Source: Isochrysis galbana (Eukaryota; Haptophyta; Isochrysidales; Isochrysidaceae). Taken from it: 64,000 bases of DNA. Shown piece by piece: positions 20,801 to 31,322 of the stretch. Positions within the stretch are counted from its first letter, which is position 1. Every line of letters starts with the position of its first letter. Under the pieces are notes generated by a model. The model searched no databases, was not told the DNA's origin, and was given only the letters and a program-made list of their open reading frames with translations. Where the stretch lies: contig CM030939.1 in NCBI GenBank assembly GCA_018136815.1, forward strand, positions 1,992,808 through 2,056,807, given 5' to 3'. A program made the translations under genes and the position numbers.

Positions 20801-22379
20801 TGAACAAGACTTGTGGGAGGAGGCGCGCATGAAGGAGTACAACACCTTGGTGACCAACAAGACCTTCATCGACGAGAAGCCAATCAAGGAAGTGGGACGC
20901 GCCATCCCACTAGGTGAGACCCTCCGCTACAAGCGCGACGGCATCCGCAAGTCGCGCATGTACGTGCAAGGCTTCCGCCAAGTCCCGGGCATTGACTTTG
21001 ACCTCTCGTACTCGCCAACCATCTCCCATGGCGGCTTTCGACTGTTCTGCGTCATCTCCGTCATCATGTGCACGTACAAGGGCGCCGCCGATGCCATCTC
21101 CGCGTACACGCAGAGCGAGTTGCCCCCCAACGAGCGCGTTTGGGTACGCATGCCCAAGAACTACCGCAAGTACGATGAACACGGACAAGAGCTAGCGGCC
21201 CTCTTGGGACAATCGCTCTATGGCTTGGTGCAATCCGGCCGCAATTGGTGGCTCAAGTTGTCCATGTGGCTTGAGGCATTTGGCTTCATCGTGGCGTTCA
21301 GCGAGCCATGCCTCTACGTGCTCCGTGATGAGGATTCCTTCATGGTCATGGCCACGTACGTGGACGACATGCCGTGGGGCTCCAATGACATGAAGCTCGT
21401 GCGCAAGGTGTTTGAGGCCATGGAGAAGGATGGCTTTAAGCTCACTTGGCATGAAGGTCTCGATGAAGTACTTGGAGCCCAACTCAAGGAAGTGAGTGAT
21501 GGAATCATTCTTCACCAAGGAGACTACATCAACAAGTTGGTGGGCGCGCACCTCGAAGAGATGACCAAGTACGAGGACACGCTGCGCAACACCGTCGACA
21601 CGCCATGCAACTCGTACCTCGGCAAGGACGTCATCGAGGCGCAAGACGAGAAAGAGCGGATCAAGGCGGAGCTCGATCCCAAGTTTGGCACCAAGTACCG
21701 CGGCCTCGTCGGTAGTCTCCTCTACGCCGCCGTGGTGAGCAACCCCGACATCTCGTACACGGTGGGCCAACTTTGCCGCGCGATGTCGTTCCCCACCGTG
21801 AACCTTTGGCACGCGGCGCTGCATTGCCTTCTCTACCTCAAGAACCGTGGCACCATGGGCCTCAAGTACTACAAGAACAATGGCGATAGCCCTATCATCG
21901 GCCTCTTTCGTCAAGGTGAAGGCATGGTACGCGGCATGGTCGACGCATCGTGGGACGTAGTACGTTCGACGAGCGGCTGGCTCATCTTCATCAATGGCAG
22001 CCTCGTCGATTGGGGCAGCAAGCGCCAAAACAGCATCTCCTTGTCGGCCAACGAAGCGGAAACGATGGCGGCCTCCCTCGCTTCGCAGCGTATCGAGAAC
22101 TTCCGTAACACGCTCGCGGATCTCGGTTGGAAGCAAGCGGAACCAAGCCCGCTCTTGTCCGACAGCAAGGGTGCAAAGGCACTCGCGGACAATCCCATCA
22201 TGAAGGGTTTGGCCCGTCACATCCATCGTCGTGAGCTCTACGTGCGTGAGCTCACGCAGAAGAATGTCTTACGTGTCTACCACGTTCAGACCGAGCTCAA
22301 TGTGGCCGACATGATGACGAAGCCCTTAGCGGCGAACAAGTTCACCAAGTTCCGTGGGCTGATCATGGTTCGCATCTGA
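17856..22379 (+). CDS. Copia Gag-Pol polyprotein
   Basis: One frame of 1507 residues. In order: a Gag-like region with a Cys/His cluster CSHCDRMHTGIC (~268-279, spacing slightly unusual for a CCHC knuckle); protease with LIDSGATG (~346); a pre-integrase region (MHATHEEAREIWRARLGSP, ~496); an integrase core with the D, D and E in TNDILTMP, LHSDNEPV and NPAEIAVK; an acidic spacer; reverse transcriptase with YVDDM (~1167); RNase H with DASWDVVRSTSGW (~1362) and LLSDSKGAKALADNP. Integrase before RT defines Ty1/copia. It makes the virus-like particle proteins and enzymes for reverse transcription in the cytoplasm and integration in the nucleus. Gag and Pol share one frame with no shift, so relative dosage must be set by another means such as splicing or proteolysis. 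All catalytic residues I looked for are present, so the copy may be competent. Confidence 0.95.
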   Translation: MDKNNDKIFFYNKDGAEWRAFRPKLLAMAGKNGCRRAMLKNKTESVDDADKDKEATQVELNKAYDLLIMCIKDDKLVATLDVLYTDEEEEKYDGHRAFKHIDELHVAVNTEDKAEDKKMEYDTLKMTNLQEFPSREEVTNRFDNMFGIFQGLKGTAREVSVAELCLDMKASFIGCGEGVLREVDKAWGSLEVEHRKRPDMVHKNLVEAAAIAHKHEAVRSTVRPGQRAMQATKTEDDTDAIKKAYEAGFKAGQGGRGGGRSNNNKDKKPCSHCDRMHTGICWSNPDTAHLIDWDKVPEGLQAKIKANLYDAKMKKENKQSGGRLTFTCNKICATTTKNTEDDALRILIDSGATGADYFNDISFFPDGVDETRTDMVEVASGKAIKTWGTGTAKFLALVRPQAGAPLGWHVVEKPDASFGPFKRNMLSTHKACSRNDDMKCIMGKVNGFELPGGAFMPFTMGDDSQGFYVDVRPIPKGETTKAYSLGPYTTDKHKDMHATHEEAREIWRARLGSPSDERLRRLPDYSVDVPANLKRLQARKAEDVNEVALKANAQRRPGGGGGGPWMTNAVGDVITNDILTMPCRSVLTGYKYVDVFYDVFSGLVFAYPMRFKSEHPTMLQRFLADTQGFFIVKRLHSDNEPVLKSDKVQEICDSNLIRKQESNPYEPWGNPAEIAVKLLERTMRPLLLGCNAPQEYWEFALYPAMVIINRIPGAKDSAPPLVRAGIRHTVNLSMLKVFGCKAIVQKPKAYRDNNLSEQAQECIYLGPARYHTGNIFMSLETGKVFVSGVHATFMETEFPWKTTRGGEIPIDKTDQYGKMHGSIYAFGIPEDHEDPDYTPSEHSYSGPITEVEEDNSDNASDTTSPIRAPQRHRRIIESDEEDNDTLTPSGEVQRGPFESEDGKEDTAPRRSSRIAGEELPYTVMDYSTLGNDNTVFGDESASEYSASMCHKILMATEVCDDAIYIGFPKPFKPHQLKYLPQDEQDLWEEARMKEYNTLVTNKTFIDEKPIKEVGRAIPLGETLRYKRDGIRKSRMYVQGFRQVPGIDFDLSYSPTISHGGFRLFCVISVIMCTYKGAADAISAYTQSELPPNERVWVRMPKNYRKYDEHGQELAALLGQSLYGLVQSGRNWWLKLSMWLEAFGFIVAFSEPCLYVLRDEDSFMVMATYVDDMPWGSNDMKLVRKVFEAMEKDGFKLTWHEGLDEVLGAQLKEVSDGIILHQGDYINKLVGAHLEEMTKYEDTLRNTVDTPCNSYLGKDVIEAQDEKERIKAELDPKFGTKYRGLVGSLLYAAVVSNPDISYTVGQLCRAMSFPTVNLWHAALHCLLYLKNRGTMGLKYYKNNGDSPIIGLFRQGEGMVRGMVDASWDVVRSTSGWLIFINGSLVDWGSKRQNSISLSANEAETMAASLASQRIENFRNTLADLGWKQAEPSPLLSDSKGAKALADNPIMKGLARHIHRRELYVRELTQKNVLRVYHVQTELNVADMMTKPLAANKFTKFRGLIMVRI

Positions 22380-22434
22380 GATCTTGCTGCCTTGCGAATC
22401 CCTCATTTGTTGCCCTTCTCCGGGGGATCAGGTC

Positions 22435-22443
22435 AAGGGGGGG
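22435..22443 (+). promoter_or_regulatory. Polypurine tract
   Basis: AAGGGGGGG directly before the 3' LTR. This is the expected plus-strand primer site for reverse transcription. The same tract is seen before LTR pieces at ~24015 and, inverted, at ~16300 and ~16665. Confidence 0.85.
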
Positions 22444-22689
22444 TGAGAAGCGCAAGGCTTCATGCAAGGCTTCATGTGTGTCGTGAACCCAAGGCCTAGC
22501 TATGGCTAGGTGGTGTGCAAAGCATTTGTTCTTGTTGGGGTTTTGTTTTTGTGTCGGTTACGTGACCGGCGGTTGAGTCGGTTACGGCGGTTGAGTCGGT
22601 TACGGCGGTTGAGTCGTTTGAACGGACAACGGACCGTGCAAGGGTAGAGACCCCTAAGAGACAAGTAACAAGACAGCTTTCGCCACTCA
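22444..22689 (+). repeat. 3' LTR of copia element
   Basis: The same length and, as far as I can read, the same sequence as the 5' LTR. It is followed at once by GATGT. Confidence 0.93.
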
Positions 22690-24475
22690 GATGTAGTCTC
22701 CTTGGTGAAGAATGATTCCATCACTCACTTCCTTGAGTTGGGCTCCAAGTACTTCATCGAGACCTTCATGCCAAGTGAGCTTAAAGCCATCCTTCTCCAT
22801 GGCCTCAAACACCTTGCGCACGAGCTTCATGTCATTGGAGCCCCACGGCATGTCGTCCACGTACGTGGCCATGACCATGAAGGAATCCTCATCACGGAGC
22901 ACGTAGAGGCATGGCTCGCTGAACGCCACGATGAAGCCAAATGCCTCAAGCCACATGGACAACTTGAGCCACCAATTGCGGCCGGATTGCACCAAGCCAT
23001 AGAGCGATTGTCCCAAGAGGGCCGCTAGCTCTTGTCCGTGTTCATCGTACTTGCGGTAGTTCTTGGGCATGCGTACCCAAACGCGCTCGTTGGGGGGCAA
23101 CTCGCTCTGCGTGTACGCGGAGATGGCATCGGCGGCGCCCTTGTACGTGCACATGATGACGGAGATGACGCAGAACAGTCGAAAGCCGCCATGGGAGATG
23201 GTTGGCGAGTACGAGAGGTCAAAGTCAATGCCCGGTACTTGGCGGAACCCTTGCACGTACATGCGCGACTTGCGGATGCCGTCGCGCTTGTAGCGGAGGG
23301 TCTCACCTAGTGGGATGGCGCGTTCAACCGCCGTAACCGACTCAACCGCCGTAACCGACTCAACCGCCGGTCACGTAACCGACACAAAAACAAAACCCCA
23401 ACAAGAACAAATGCTTTGCACACCACCTAGCCATAGCTAGGCCTTGGGTTCACGACACACATGAAGCCTTGCATGAAGCCTTGCGCTTCTCAACCGTGTA
23501 CGGGAGCTCCTCTCCCGCGATGCGGCTTGAGCGGCGTGGTGCGGTGTCCTCCTTGCCATCTTCCGACTCGAATGGCCCGCGTTGCACTTCGCCACTTGGC
23601 GTAAGCGTATCGTTATCCTCCTCATCGGACTCGATGATGCGGCGGTGACGTTGAGGAGCTCGGATAGGCGACGTGGTGTCGGAGGCATTGTCGCTATTGT
23701 CCTCTTCCACCTCCGTGATGGGGCCCGAGTAGGAATGCTCCGAGGGCGTGTAGTCCGGATCCTCGTGGTCCTCCGGGATGCCAAACGCGTAGATTGAGCC
23801 ATGCATCTTGCCGTATTGGTCGGTCTTGTCAATGGGGATCTCACCCCCCCTCGTGGTTTTCCACCACGTGCAGACCGAGCTCAATGTGGCCGACATGATG
23901 ACGAAGCCCTTAGCGGCGAACAAGTTCACCAAATTCTGTGGGCTGATCATGGTTCGCATCTGAGATCTTGCTGCCTTGCGAATCCCTCATTTGTTGCCCT
24001 TCTCCGGGGGATCAGGTCAAGGGGGGGTGAGAAGCGCAAGGCTTCATGCAAGGCTTCATGTGTGTCGTGAACCCAAGGCCTAGCTATGGCTAGGTGGTGT
24101 GCAAAGCATTTGTTCTTGTTGGGGTTTTGTTTTTGTGTCGGTTACGTGATCGGCGGTTGAGTCGGTTACGGCGGTTGAGTCGGTTACGGCGGTTGAGTCG
24201 TTTGAACGGACATCGGACCGTGCAAGGGTAGAGACCCCTAAGAGACAAGTAACAAGACAGCTTTCGCCACTCACATGGTGCGCTCGAGCAACTTGACCGC
24301 GATTTCCGCTGGGTTGCCCCACGGCTCGTACGGGTTGCTCTCTTGCTTGCGGATCAAGTTGCTCTGTCGGCCAACGAGGCGGAAACGATGGCGGCCTCCC
24401 TCGCTTCGCAACGTATCGAGAACTTCCGTAACACGCTACGTGCTCCGCGATGACGATTCCTTCATGCAGGGGTCT
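22690..24475. mobile_element. Scrambled copia fragments, right of the intact element
   Basis: In order: minus-strand RT (22695-23310, the 5' continuation of the older interrupted copy); an LTR piece in inverse orientation (~23323-23490); a minus-strand spacer region (~23493-23865); a plus-strand pol C-terminus plus PPT plus almost full LTR (~23868-24268); a minus integrase snippet (~24270-24360); and plus RNase H and RT snippets (~24362-24470). The junctions are abrupt and change orientation repeatedly. Confidence 0.85.
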
Positions 24476-24512
24476 GAATCCGACCCGCGCTCGCGAGTAG
24501 CTCTTTACTCCC

Positions 24513-24700
24513 TCTACTCTCTTCTCTCTACTCTCTACTCTCTACTCTCTACTCTCTACTCTCTACTCTCTACTCTCTACTCTCTACTCTCTACTCTCTA
24601 CTCTCTACTCTCTACTCTCTACTCTCTACTCTCTCTACTCTCTACTCTCTACTCTCTACTCTCTACTCTCTACTCTCTACTCTCTACTCTCTACTCTCTC
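24513..24700 (+). repeat. TCTCTAC heptamer satellite
   Basis: About 25 tandem copies of a 7-bp unit (TCTCTAC), interrupted twice by small length changes, then general CT-rich sequence to ~24790. It lies 200-400 bp upstream of the ATG at 24911. Confidence 0.9.
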
Positions 24701-24910
24701 TTTCCCTCTCTCCCCCTCTCTCTCCCTCCTTATCTCTCTCTCTCTCCCTCTCCCCTCTCCCTGTCTCTCTGCCCCCCCATCCCCCTCTTCGACGGCTGTT
24801 TTTTCTCGTGCGGCATTGCCGCCCGCCCGACGAGCAGCAAGGCGAGGGCGTCGGCCGCGCGACGCTGGGCAGCCTGGCGTCGGGAGTTGGCAGAGGTGCA
24901 TTAGCCAGGG

Positions 24911-27582
24911 ATGTCTGAGCCCTGCACATATCGCCGCATCCGTCTACGCATGAGCGTAGGCCTCGGCTCAGCCGGTGTGAGTACGGCCGCTATCCAATGT
25001 GATCCGACTGAGGACGCTGAGACAGCGGGGAACGGGCCGCTGGCGCATGCGCTCGGCGCTGATGAAGCTGCTCGCGCATACGGTACCGCCACTCCTTTTT
25101 CCTCATGGACGTACGTGCCTGGCGTTGACAGAAGCGCAGGTGGAGGATTCGCGGCACACGGCCGCTCTGCTGCTTTGCGCGTGGATAATGTGAATACTTG
25201 CGACAGCATGCGTGACGTGCATGACAACAAGGGGTGTGAGGGTGTGTCAAGTGCCGACAGCCCCGCGTCTGCTGCGGCAGAGCTGGGTTCACTTTATACT
25301 GCAGCCATCACGATGGCCGAACAGTGCCATGCAAATCTACGCAGCAGCTCGAAGGCTTGGCCATTACTTCGGCGTCTGCTGTCTCAGCTTGCGGCCGCGC
25401 AGCGGCCACTTCTATGCGCCGAATTGGCCAGGAAAGACGCATTGCAGGCACGGCGTGGTCGCAGATCTAGAGTACAATTTGCCTGCCACGACTTCTCGGC
25501 CCTGGATCCACCCTCGAGACGCCCTCCACCAGACCATGAGGGCCAAAAGGTCGTGGTATTGCCACAGCATGAGGGCGATTTAGGCTGCGCAAATATTCTG
25601 GGACAACCCATCGGAGCAAGCGTCAAATCCAACTCGTCCTGTGAAGCCTGCAAATGCTCAGACAGGGGGACGTCAATCCCTACAAGTGGTGTGGATGAGC
25701 AAACAGATGACGATGGTAACCTCCCTTTGCAACAGATGGTCGGAATCGTCCTGTTGCAGCGAGTGCTGCTTGCAAATGCTCCTGACGGTGACCGCTCCGC
25801 AGCACTCCTGGCTCTCTGTGAAGGCTTGGCCAAGGCCTCGGCGGAGTATGCGTCCTCCGGAAACGGATGCGAGCACCTGGCGCACGTAGCTCGGTTGCGA
25901 GTTGCGGGCGCTGTAATGGACATTTCGGCTCAGTTCCAGCGGTTACGTTTGACAGGTCAACCAGTCCTCATGGACAGGCTCTCAGCACATCTCTCATCGC
26001 GAATTCGTCACCATCTACATAGCCTGTTCGAATCGGCTTTGATAAGTACACCAGACATGGATTCTAGGATTGGACAGCAGGATGATGGCAGGGAGAGCAT
26101 CGACGAACTCTTGCTGTTTGTACCAGCTAGGGCGCCTCCGAGACATCGATTCATCCTGACACTGCTACCGCCCGAGCCATTGAAGGATGCGGCGGAGTTG
26201 GCGCGCCATCGCGCATGGCCAGCGAAGCCCTCTCTGTCAGCTGCCGGCTCAGGTCTGTATTCATTTAGCAGTTCGGATGGGACTGCGTACACTCATGCTG
26301 GCCACTACTTGTATAGCAGCAGCGAGGAGGAGGACGACGACGCCAGCCGTGATTACGATAGCGAAGGGGAAGAGAGCGACGAGCTGCGGGACATGTCGCC
26401 ACAGCACAAGGGAAAGCGAGTCCGTGCTGCATCGGAAGCTGACCCTTGCCCTGACGCACGCTCAGTGCGAATGGATACCTCGAAACAAAAGGGTTCCGCG
26501 AAAGGGGAGGATTCCACGGATGCAGCGGCGACCGAGCAACCGGGATCACCCACCGCATCACAACTATTGTGTCTCCCACCAGGACGAGAAGACGGGCTAC
26601 TTGGGAGACCGAATGCCTCGCTCGCATCATTGCTCTCTCACGCTCTTCTGCTGTGGCAGATTCATACTCCACAGATTGTTGCGTCGCCAATCTGCGAAGT
26701 TCTGCAAATGCATGATTTGTGCGCAGCGCGCCCCTCCTCCTCGACGACCCCTCTCTTAGTGGTGCCCTCTGTGGCGGCCGGGCAACCGCAGTCCCAAAAG
26801 CGAACCTCTCCCGGTCCGCACCACAAATGCTTACGATGTATGCGACTGAATTTTCTTGCCCAGTGTCTTCATTGTTATGCCTCACCTATTTGCATTTAGG
26901 TACGCGAAGCAATCGCTCACAGCGCTTCCATCGGACGAGCAAACTGATCTCTTGGGCTGGGCTGAAGCGCATACTGTGCTACTTGCAGTGTTCAGGCAGC
27001 GGGTGCTTCACTACTTCGCTATTCGTGCTCCCAAGCATTGGGCAGGTGCGTGTCCTTAGACGCGAACTTGTGACTTCGAGACCACATGCCATCCTAAGCC
27101 GCTTGTTTGCATGCCCTCATTTGGCCCGGTGGCCGTTTTGTGTGTTCTCAGCATTTTGCCGGTTAGCTGAGCTCTCCGAGCTTTGTGGGTGCGTCGACGA
27201 AAGCCACTATGCGTTGCTCACAAACGAGGCTAAACTCAACGACGACTTGCTAGCTCGTAGAGCAGATGCGCTGAAGCTCCTGCGACTACTCTCACCTCAA
27301 GGACCGGCGACAACAAGACTCCAAACAACATCTCAAAATGAGGCGGCTTTGCCTCGAATTAGATCCATTCGTCTAGCGTTGGGTGATGCCTCCGTAGTCC
27401 GGGTCATTGATTGGGAGGAAGTGCTTCGCGAAACTCTGGAAGCGGCAAAACCTCGGTCACACGATACACCCTTGGCCTCCTTCGGTCGAAAGAAGAAGCG
27501 GAAGAAGCGGCCGTCCAGCACCGGAGATACAGAGGCCACTCCCTGCCATCCGTCTCTTGTTGCTGCTCCATCCTCCGCCTAG
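24911..27582 (+). CDS. Hypothetical protein, acidic and NLS-bearing (3 exons)
   Basis: The proposed exons 24911-26718, 26900-27045 and 27152-27582 join in frame to 794 residues. The introns are GTGCGC…TAG and GTGCGT…CAG; the first donor is inferred from phase and similarity to other donors here. The protein is mostly helical. It has Leu-rich helices around residues 125-190 and 275-370, an acidic Ser/Glu/Asp run (SSSEEEDDDASRDYDSEGEE, ~residues 474-493), more helix across the exon junctions (TDLLGWAEAHTVLLAVFRQR; LAELSELCGCVDESHYALL) and a lysine-rich nuclear-localisation-like motif near the end (GRKKKRKKRPSS). I do not recognise the family. An acidic patch plus a basic C-terminal signal suggests a nuclear protein, by inference only. 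The alternative reading without the first intron adds a low-quality tail, which supports splicing. Confidence 0.65.
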
Positions 27583-27724
27583 CCTCGACGCCGCGACTTT
27601 CGAGAGTACTTGCCACGCTCATTGTGTCTTGCAAAGCGGACTTGAATAGTCGAGTACAAGCTAGTAAGAATTTGAGTTGGTCTCGCTCCGAGAGCTTGTC
27701 ATCGTGCTATGTGGGGTATGCAAA
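27583..27724. other. 3' flank
   Basis: Presumed 3' UTR. No further signal seen. Confidence 0.35.
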
Positions 27725-27860
27725 AACTAATATTATACTTAGTTCAGCATGGGGGGGGGCGCCTCGAGCCCCCCCCTCTCAGGCTCCAACTCCCCTCCGG
27801 GGGGGCTGTCGGTCAACCCCACGCTCTGCCTTTCGGCATGAGCAAGGCACTCAACAATAG
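27725..27860 (-). mobile_element. R1b retroposon, short truncated copy
   Basis: It starts ACTAATATTATACTTAGTTCAGCATGG and continues with the G-run, C-run hairpin and …CTTTCGGCATGAGCAAGGCA… shared with 41350-41500. Truncated after ~135 bp. Confidence 0.65.
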
Positions 27861-27883
27861 AAACAACAACACCCCCCCCCCAA

Positions 27884-27908
27884 AAAAAAATCTGAAGATT
27901 CGGGGCTA
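27884..27908 (+). repeat. A-rich 'CTGAAGATTCGGGG' motif
   Basis: An A-run followed by TCTGAAGATTCGGGGCTAAC. Related copies are at ~10487, ~15211 and, inverted, ~62320. Three of the four lie next to retroposon sequence, so it may be a retroposon end. Confidence 0.5.
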
Positions 27909-29164
27909 ACCGCTACTAGAACGAGGTACAATAAAAAATTTTTCCAACTGGGAAGGTGCTGGTCCGAAGTTTTTTCTTCAGTGAAGGTGCAGGTGAAGGT
28001 GAGAGTGCAAGAACTGCAGGTGCAGGTGAAGACACGATGAACGGGGCGCGCTGGGCGGCCAGTAGCCCGTCAAGGTGGCTGTTGATCGTGCTCGCGTGGG
28101 ATTGCAAGTTGAGAGCCAAAATTGATCAAGTGGTGGGGCACACCACCCATGTTATCGGGGAAAATAAGCAGGCGGCTAGCCAGGGGCACGGAGTGAAGAG
28201 AAGTGTGGCTGGCGGAGTGGAGTGGCTGTGGCTGTGGCTGAGGGTTGTGCAACCTACTTTTATAAGTGGGGGTCAATGGGGGCCTCGCGCCCCCCTCCCT
28301 CCATCGCGCACACCCCCCGGGGTGGGCCCGTACAATCAACCCCAGCCCCTGCCCTTTGGCAGGGGCCGGGCAATCAACACTCTGGCCCAGACCCTAGTGG
28401 GCGCGGGCCGAGACTCGCACTCCCACGCCCAGCATGGGCCTGCCCTCGAGCTGACTCCCCCCCCTCCCCTGGTCGCCAGGCATACAGAGGCCACTGGGAG
28501 GCTCCAATGGCCAGCGTGGCAAGCGTGGGAGAGGCAGGGGGGGCCAGGGGCTGAGCGCCAGCCTCCATTACCCCCTGAGCTGCCCTTGCTGGCCCTCTGG
28601 GAGCCCCCAAAGGCCCTCTGAGAGCAGGCCGTGGCGCGCCGCATGGCGACGCGCCGCAGGGAGAGGGGTGGAGGAGAATGGAGAGAGGGAGAGGGGGGGA
28701 TTTGCACCCCCCCCGATGGAGTGCGGTAAGAAACGGGCCCCGTTTGCGTTAGCAAACGGGCGAAGGGGGGCGGCTGGCGACAGGAGGGGGAGAAGAAGGG
28801 AGTGGCTCAAGACGTCCCTGTGGCAGGTATTGGGGGGCGCAGTCATTTATTTCTTCGAGGACTGCTCGCGGCGCGAGCTGTAAGGGCCGTTCTGCTTCTC
28901 GACTGAGGACACTTTTGCTTCGGCCTCCCAGGCCATGCCCTCCGCCTGCACCCCCTTAAGCGCTGCTCCGGCCGCCGCAGCGCCAAGCGGACGCGTAGGA
29001 AAGCCATGGCCACCCGCCCGCACCCCCCTTTCGCCGCCCCCGCACGGCAGAGACTCCGCTTATCCCCCCCGCCGCGCGGCCGCGGAGATTTGGACTCCCT
29101 TTTTTATGATCGCGAAGTAGTTTTATGATTTTCTAAGTAGTATCGTTTCTCCCCCTAACCACAA
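27909..29164. mobile_element. R1-related (R1c) sequence and flanks
   Basis: From ~28255 to ~28720 the order of blocks follows R1/R1b (G-run/C-run hairpin, GGCAGGGGCCGGGCAATCAA, GAGAGGCAGGGGGGGCCAGG, GCGCCGCATGGCGACGCGCC), but the conserved terminus is replaced by TTTTATAAGTGGGGGTCAAT. It appears to be a third subfamily. The rest of the interval shows no gene. Confidence 0.5.
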
Positions 29165-29675
29165 CACACCCCCCCCGATGGAGCACCCAAGAAGGGGGCA
29201 CCCATCGCAAAGAGCGAGTGAGGGGGAGAGGCATAGGCCCAGGTCAGGATTTCGGAATTTTTTTTCAAAATTTGGGGGTGGTTTTTTTACAGATTTCGGG
29301 GCAAAATTTCGCAAAACTTGGAGGCTCCTGGCAGCGCCCTCGCAAAATTTGGGGGCTCCTGCAGCCCCCCTCCCCCCCCCCCCTCCCCATCACCCCGATC
29401 ACCCCATCCCCTATATCCATATCTAACTTAGGGGAAGGGGGGCTCCTACCTAGGGAGAAGGGCGGGGGGCGGGGGGGGTAGTAAGTAGTAAGGGCGGGAG
29501 GCGGGAGAGGGGAGAGCGTAGGGTGTAGGGTAGTAAGAGTAAAGGGCGGGAGAGGGGGGGTAAGAAAGGGCGGGAGAGGAGGGGTAGTAAAGGCGGGAGA
29601 GGGGGGGGAGCCGCGGGGGCGGCGGAGAGAAGAGAGCGAGAGGGCGCGATCCGCAGACCGCAAACCATCCTCGCC
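29165..29675. repeat. G-rich repeats, partly tandem
   Basis: 29440-29620 repeats the theme AAGGGCGGGAGAGGGG with intervening TAGTAAG about five times. Many runs of three or more G make it G-quadruplex-prone. The preceding part (~29250-29360) holds two imperfect repeats of GCAAAATTTGGGGGCTCCTG. No gene seen. Confidence 0.6.
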
Positions 29676-30110
29676 ATGAGGCGCCACAGCCGCAAGAGGC
29701 GCCACACCGAGATCGTGGTGGACGAGTCCGAGGAGTCCGAGGAGGAGGAGCCTGCGGCAGCGATGGCAACGGCAACGGCAGCGGGAGTTGCTGCGACGGC
29801 GACTGCGACTGCAACATCTGCTGCAACAGCAACAACGGCAACGGCGACAGCGACAGCGACAGCTACGGCGACGCCGTTGGCGGGTGCGCAGTGGCAAGAG
29901 CTTTTTGCGCAAGCTCGAGCGGCCACGCAGGAAAAGGCCAGCGACTCTGAGGAAGACGCCGATGTGGCGCCAGCGTTGGCACCCATCGAGCGGAAGATGA
30001 GAGGAAGATCGGGATCGGAGGATCCCGATCGGACGGAGAGGGTGCAACCCGAAGGGAGACACGCGAAGGCGGGAAAACAAAGAGAGAGGGCCTCTCTTTG
30101 GGAAACCTAA
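29676..30110 (+). CDS. Doubtful low-complexity ORF
   Basis: 144 residues from an ATG: a basic start (MRRHSRKRRHTEIVV), an acidic Ser/Glu run, then ~50 residues of alternating Ala and Thr from a GCAACGGCG-like repeat, then an ordinary stretch (LAGAQWQELFAQARAATQEK). The frame ends inside the dispersed repeat at 30005-30125, so the natural C-terminus is missing or the ORF is fortuitous. It could be a truncated nuclear protein. Confidence 0.25.
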   Translation: MRRHSRKRRHTEIVVDESEESEEEEPAAAMATATAAGVAATATATATSAATATTATATATATATATPLAGAQWQELFAQARAATQEKASDSEEDADVAPALAPIERKMRGRSGSEDPDRTERVQPEGRHAKAGKQRERASLWET

Positions 30111-30125
30111 AGGGCGGCTCTCCCC
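30005..30125 (-). repeat. Dispersed repeat (inverted copy of 10515-10665)
   Basis: It contains GATCGGGATCGGAGGATCCCGATC, then GGGTGCAACCCGAAGGGAGA…GGGCCTCTCTTTGGGAAACCTAAAGGGCGGCTCTC as the inverse complement of the copy near 10.6 kb. Confidence 0.75.
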
Positions 30126-31322
30126 CTAACCACAACAAGAAGTCTTGTTGAGTCTTGAGAGAGGGGGAGGGAGCGCGCTACATCGCGACGAGGGGCGAGG
30201 GGCCACGAGACACCACCTCACATCATTCACTCACCAACAAGAAAACTCCGAAAACTAACGCAACATCGCACAGACAAAAACAAATCAATCAATGAAACAA
30301 AGGACAACCAAACAAATTCGGCGTGCAATGCGGCGAGGCTTCGAGACAACTCATTGGCGAAAACAAAACTCTCTCAATTTTCAATTTTCTTTACACAACG
30401 CATGGGGAAGACACCGTGTGGTGGGCTTGGTGGAGCTGTGGCTGTGGAGTGACTTGGGCTTCCCGAGAGTGTATTTAGGCTTGTTTTGCGTTTTGCCGTT
30501 TTGGGGTTACGCTTCGTTCTTGGTTCTTGGGGCTCCCGGATGGGCCTGGGCCTGGGCCTGGGGCCCAAAGGGCATCGAATATGTGCTAGATGGGTTCCGG
30601 GGTTTCTACCGCTTTACTTTGATGTGTTTCCTCAATCCTGACTTTTTTATTTTTACTTCCTTAGTTAGAAGTTAAAGTAGTGTTTGACCGCCCTATACAC
30701 GTACACGTACGTAAATTACACGTGTACCGTAAATGTAAATATTTAGCATGCCTAGAATAAGAGGAATTGGCATGAATACGAGCAGTCAGGTACTCTCGCG
30801 GCAAGCTCTTCTTGGGTTGTATTCTGAATATTGAGCGTGGTGATTTGTGGCAGAAACAAACAACCGAGCACGCAAACGATTAATTATGGCAGAGGAATGG
30901 AGAGAGACCGCATGCTGCGGACACCACATATTAATGTTAACGCGTAGGAGAAGGTCATGCAGCGGCGGCCGCATTTCACTTTTCACTGCAACAAAGCACA
31001 GAAGACATTCGTGCAAGGATTCAACATATCAGGCCATAAATCGATAGACCGCACGGATTTCGTGGTGCATATCAAGATCCAACTGCCACGGCCTTGTGAG
31101 GAAAATTGCCTATCGAAGATTCCGTAGAACAGCAATTCTCATCGTGTCTATTTCGGAACACACGCGCCAACACTAGAATCTACACTCGATCTTCAGCACG
31201 AGGGCCAAGATTGGACGCAAAAACGTGTGATTTTCAACAATCGATATTGAGTGAAGACTGGGAAATGGTAAGACACCATGCCCTCTTGGGCATAAAGTCA
31301 CGTGCACGATCACTCAGAGGTC
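30126..31322. other. Intergenic, no gene seen
   Basis: No convincing frame. At 30684-30697 the block TGTTTGACCGCCCT is the inverse complement of sequence at the edge of the MITE copy near 35085, and is followed by ACGTACACGTACGT-type palindromic text, so a related small element may end here. Confidence 0.4.

Larger units (their letters stand above)
17580..22689 (+). mobile_element. Intact Ty1/copia LTR retrotransposon
   Basis: A complete element of 5110 bp: two 246-bp LTRs that look identical (17580-17825 and 22444-22689, TG…CA), a primer-binding site (TGGTACCCCCGCC at 17828), one gag-pol frame (17856-22379), a polypurine tract (AAGGGGGGG ending at 22443) and a 5-bp duplication GATGT. Identical LTRs and an intact frame indicate a recent insertion. 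It sits inside an older minus-strand copy of the same family: the two halves of that copy's RT/RNase H frame abut the insertion at 17574 and 22695. Confidence 0.95.

Noticed and set aside
24513-24700. Telomere-like or CRISPR-like tandem array
   Set aside because: The unit is a 7-bp CT simple repeat without spacers, not telomeric TTAGGG/TTTAGGG and not a repeat-spacer array.
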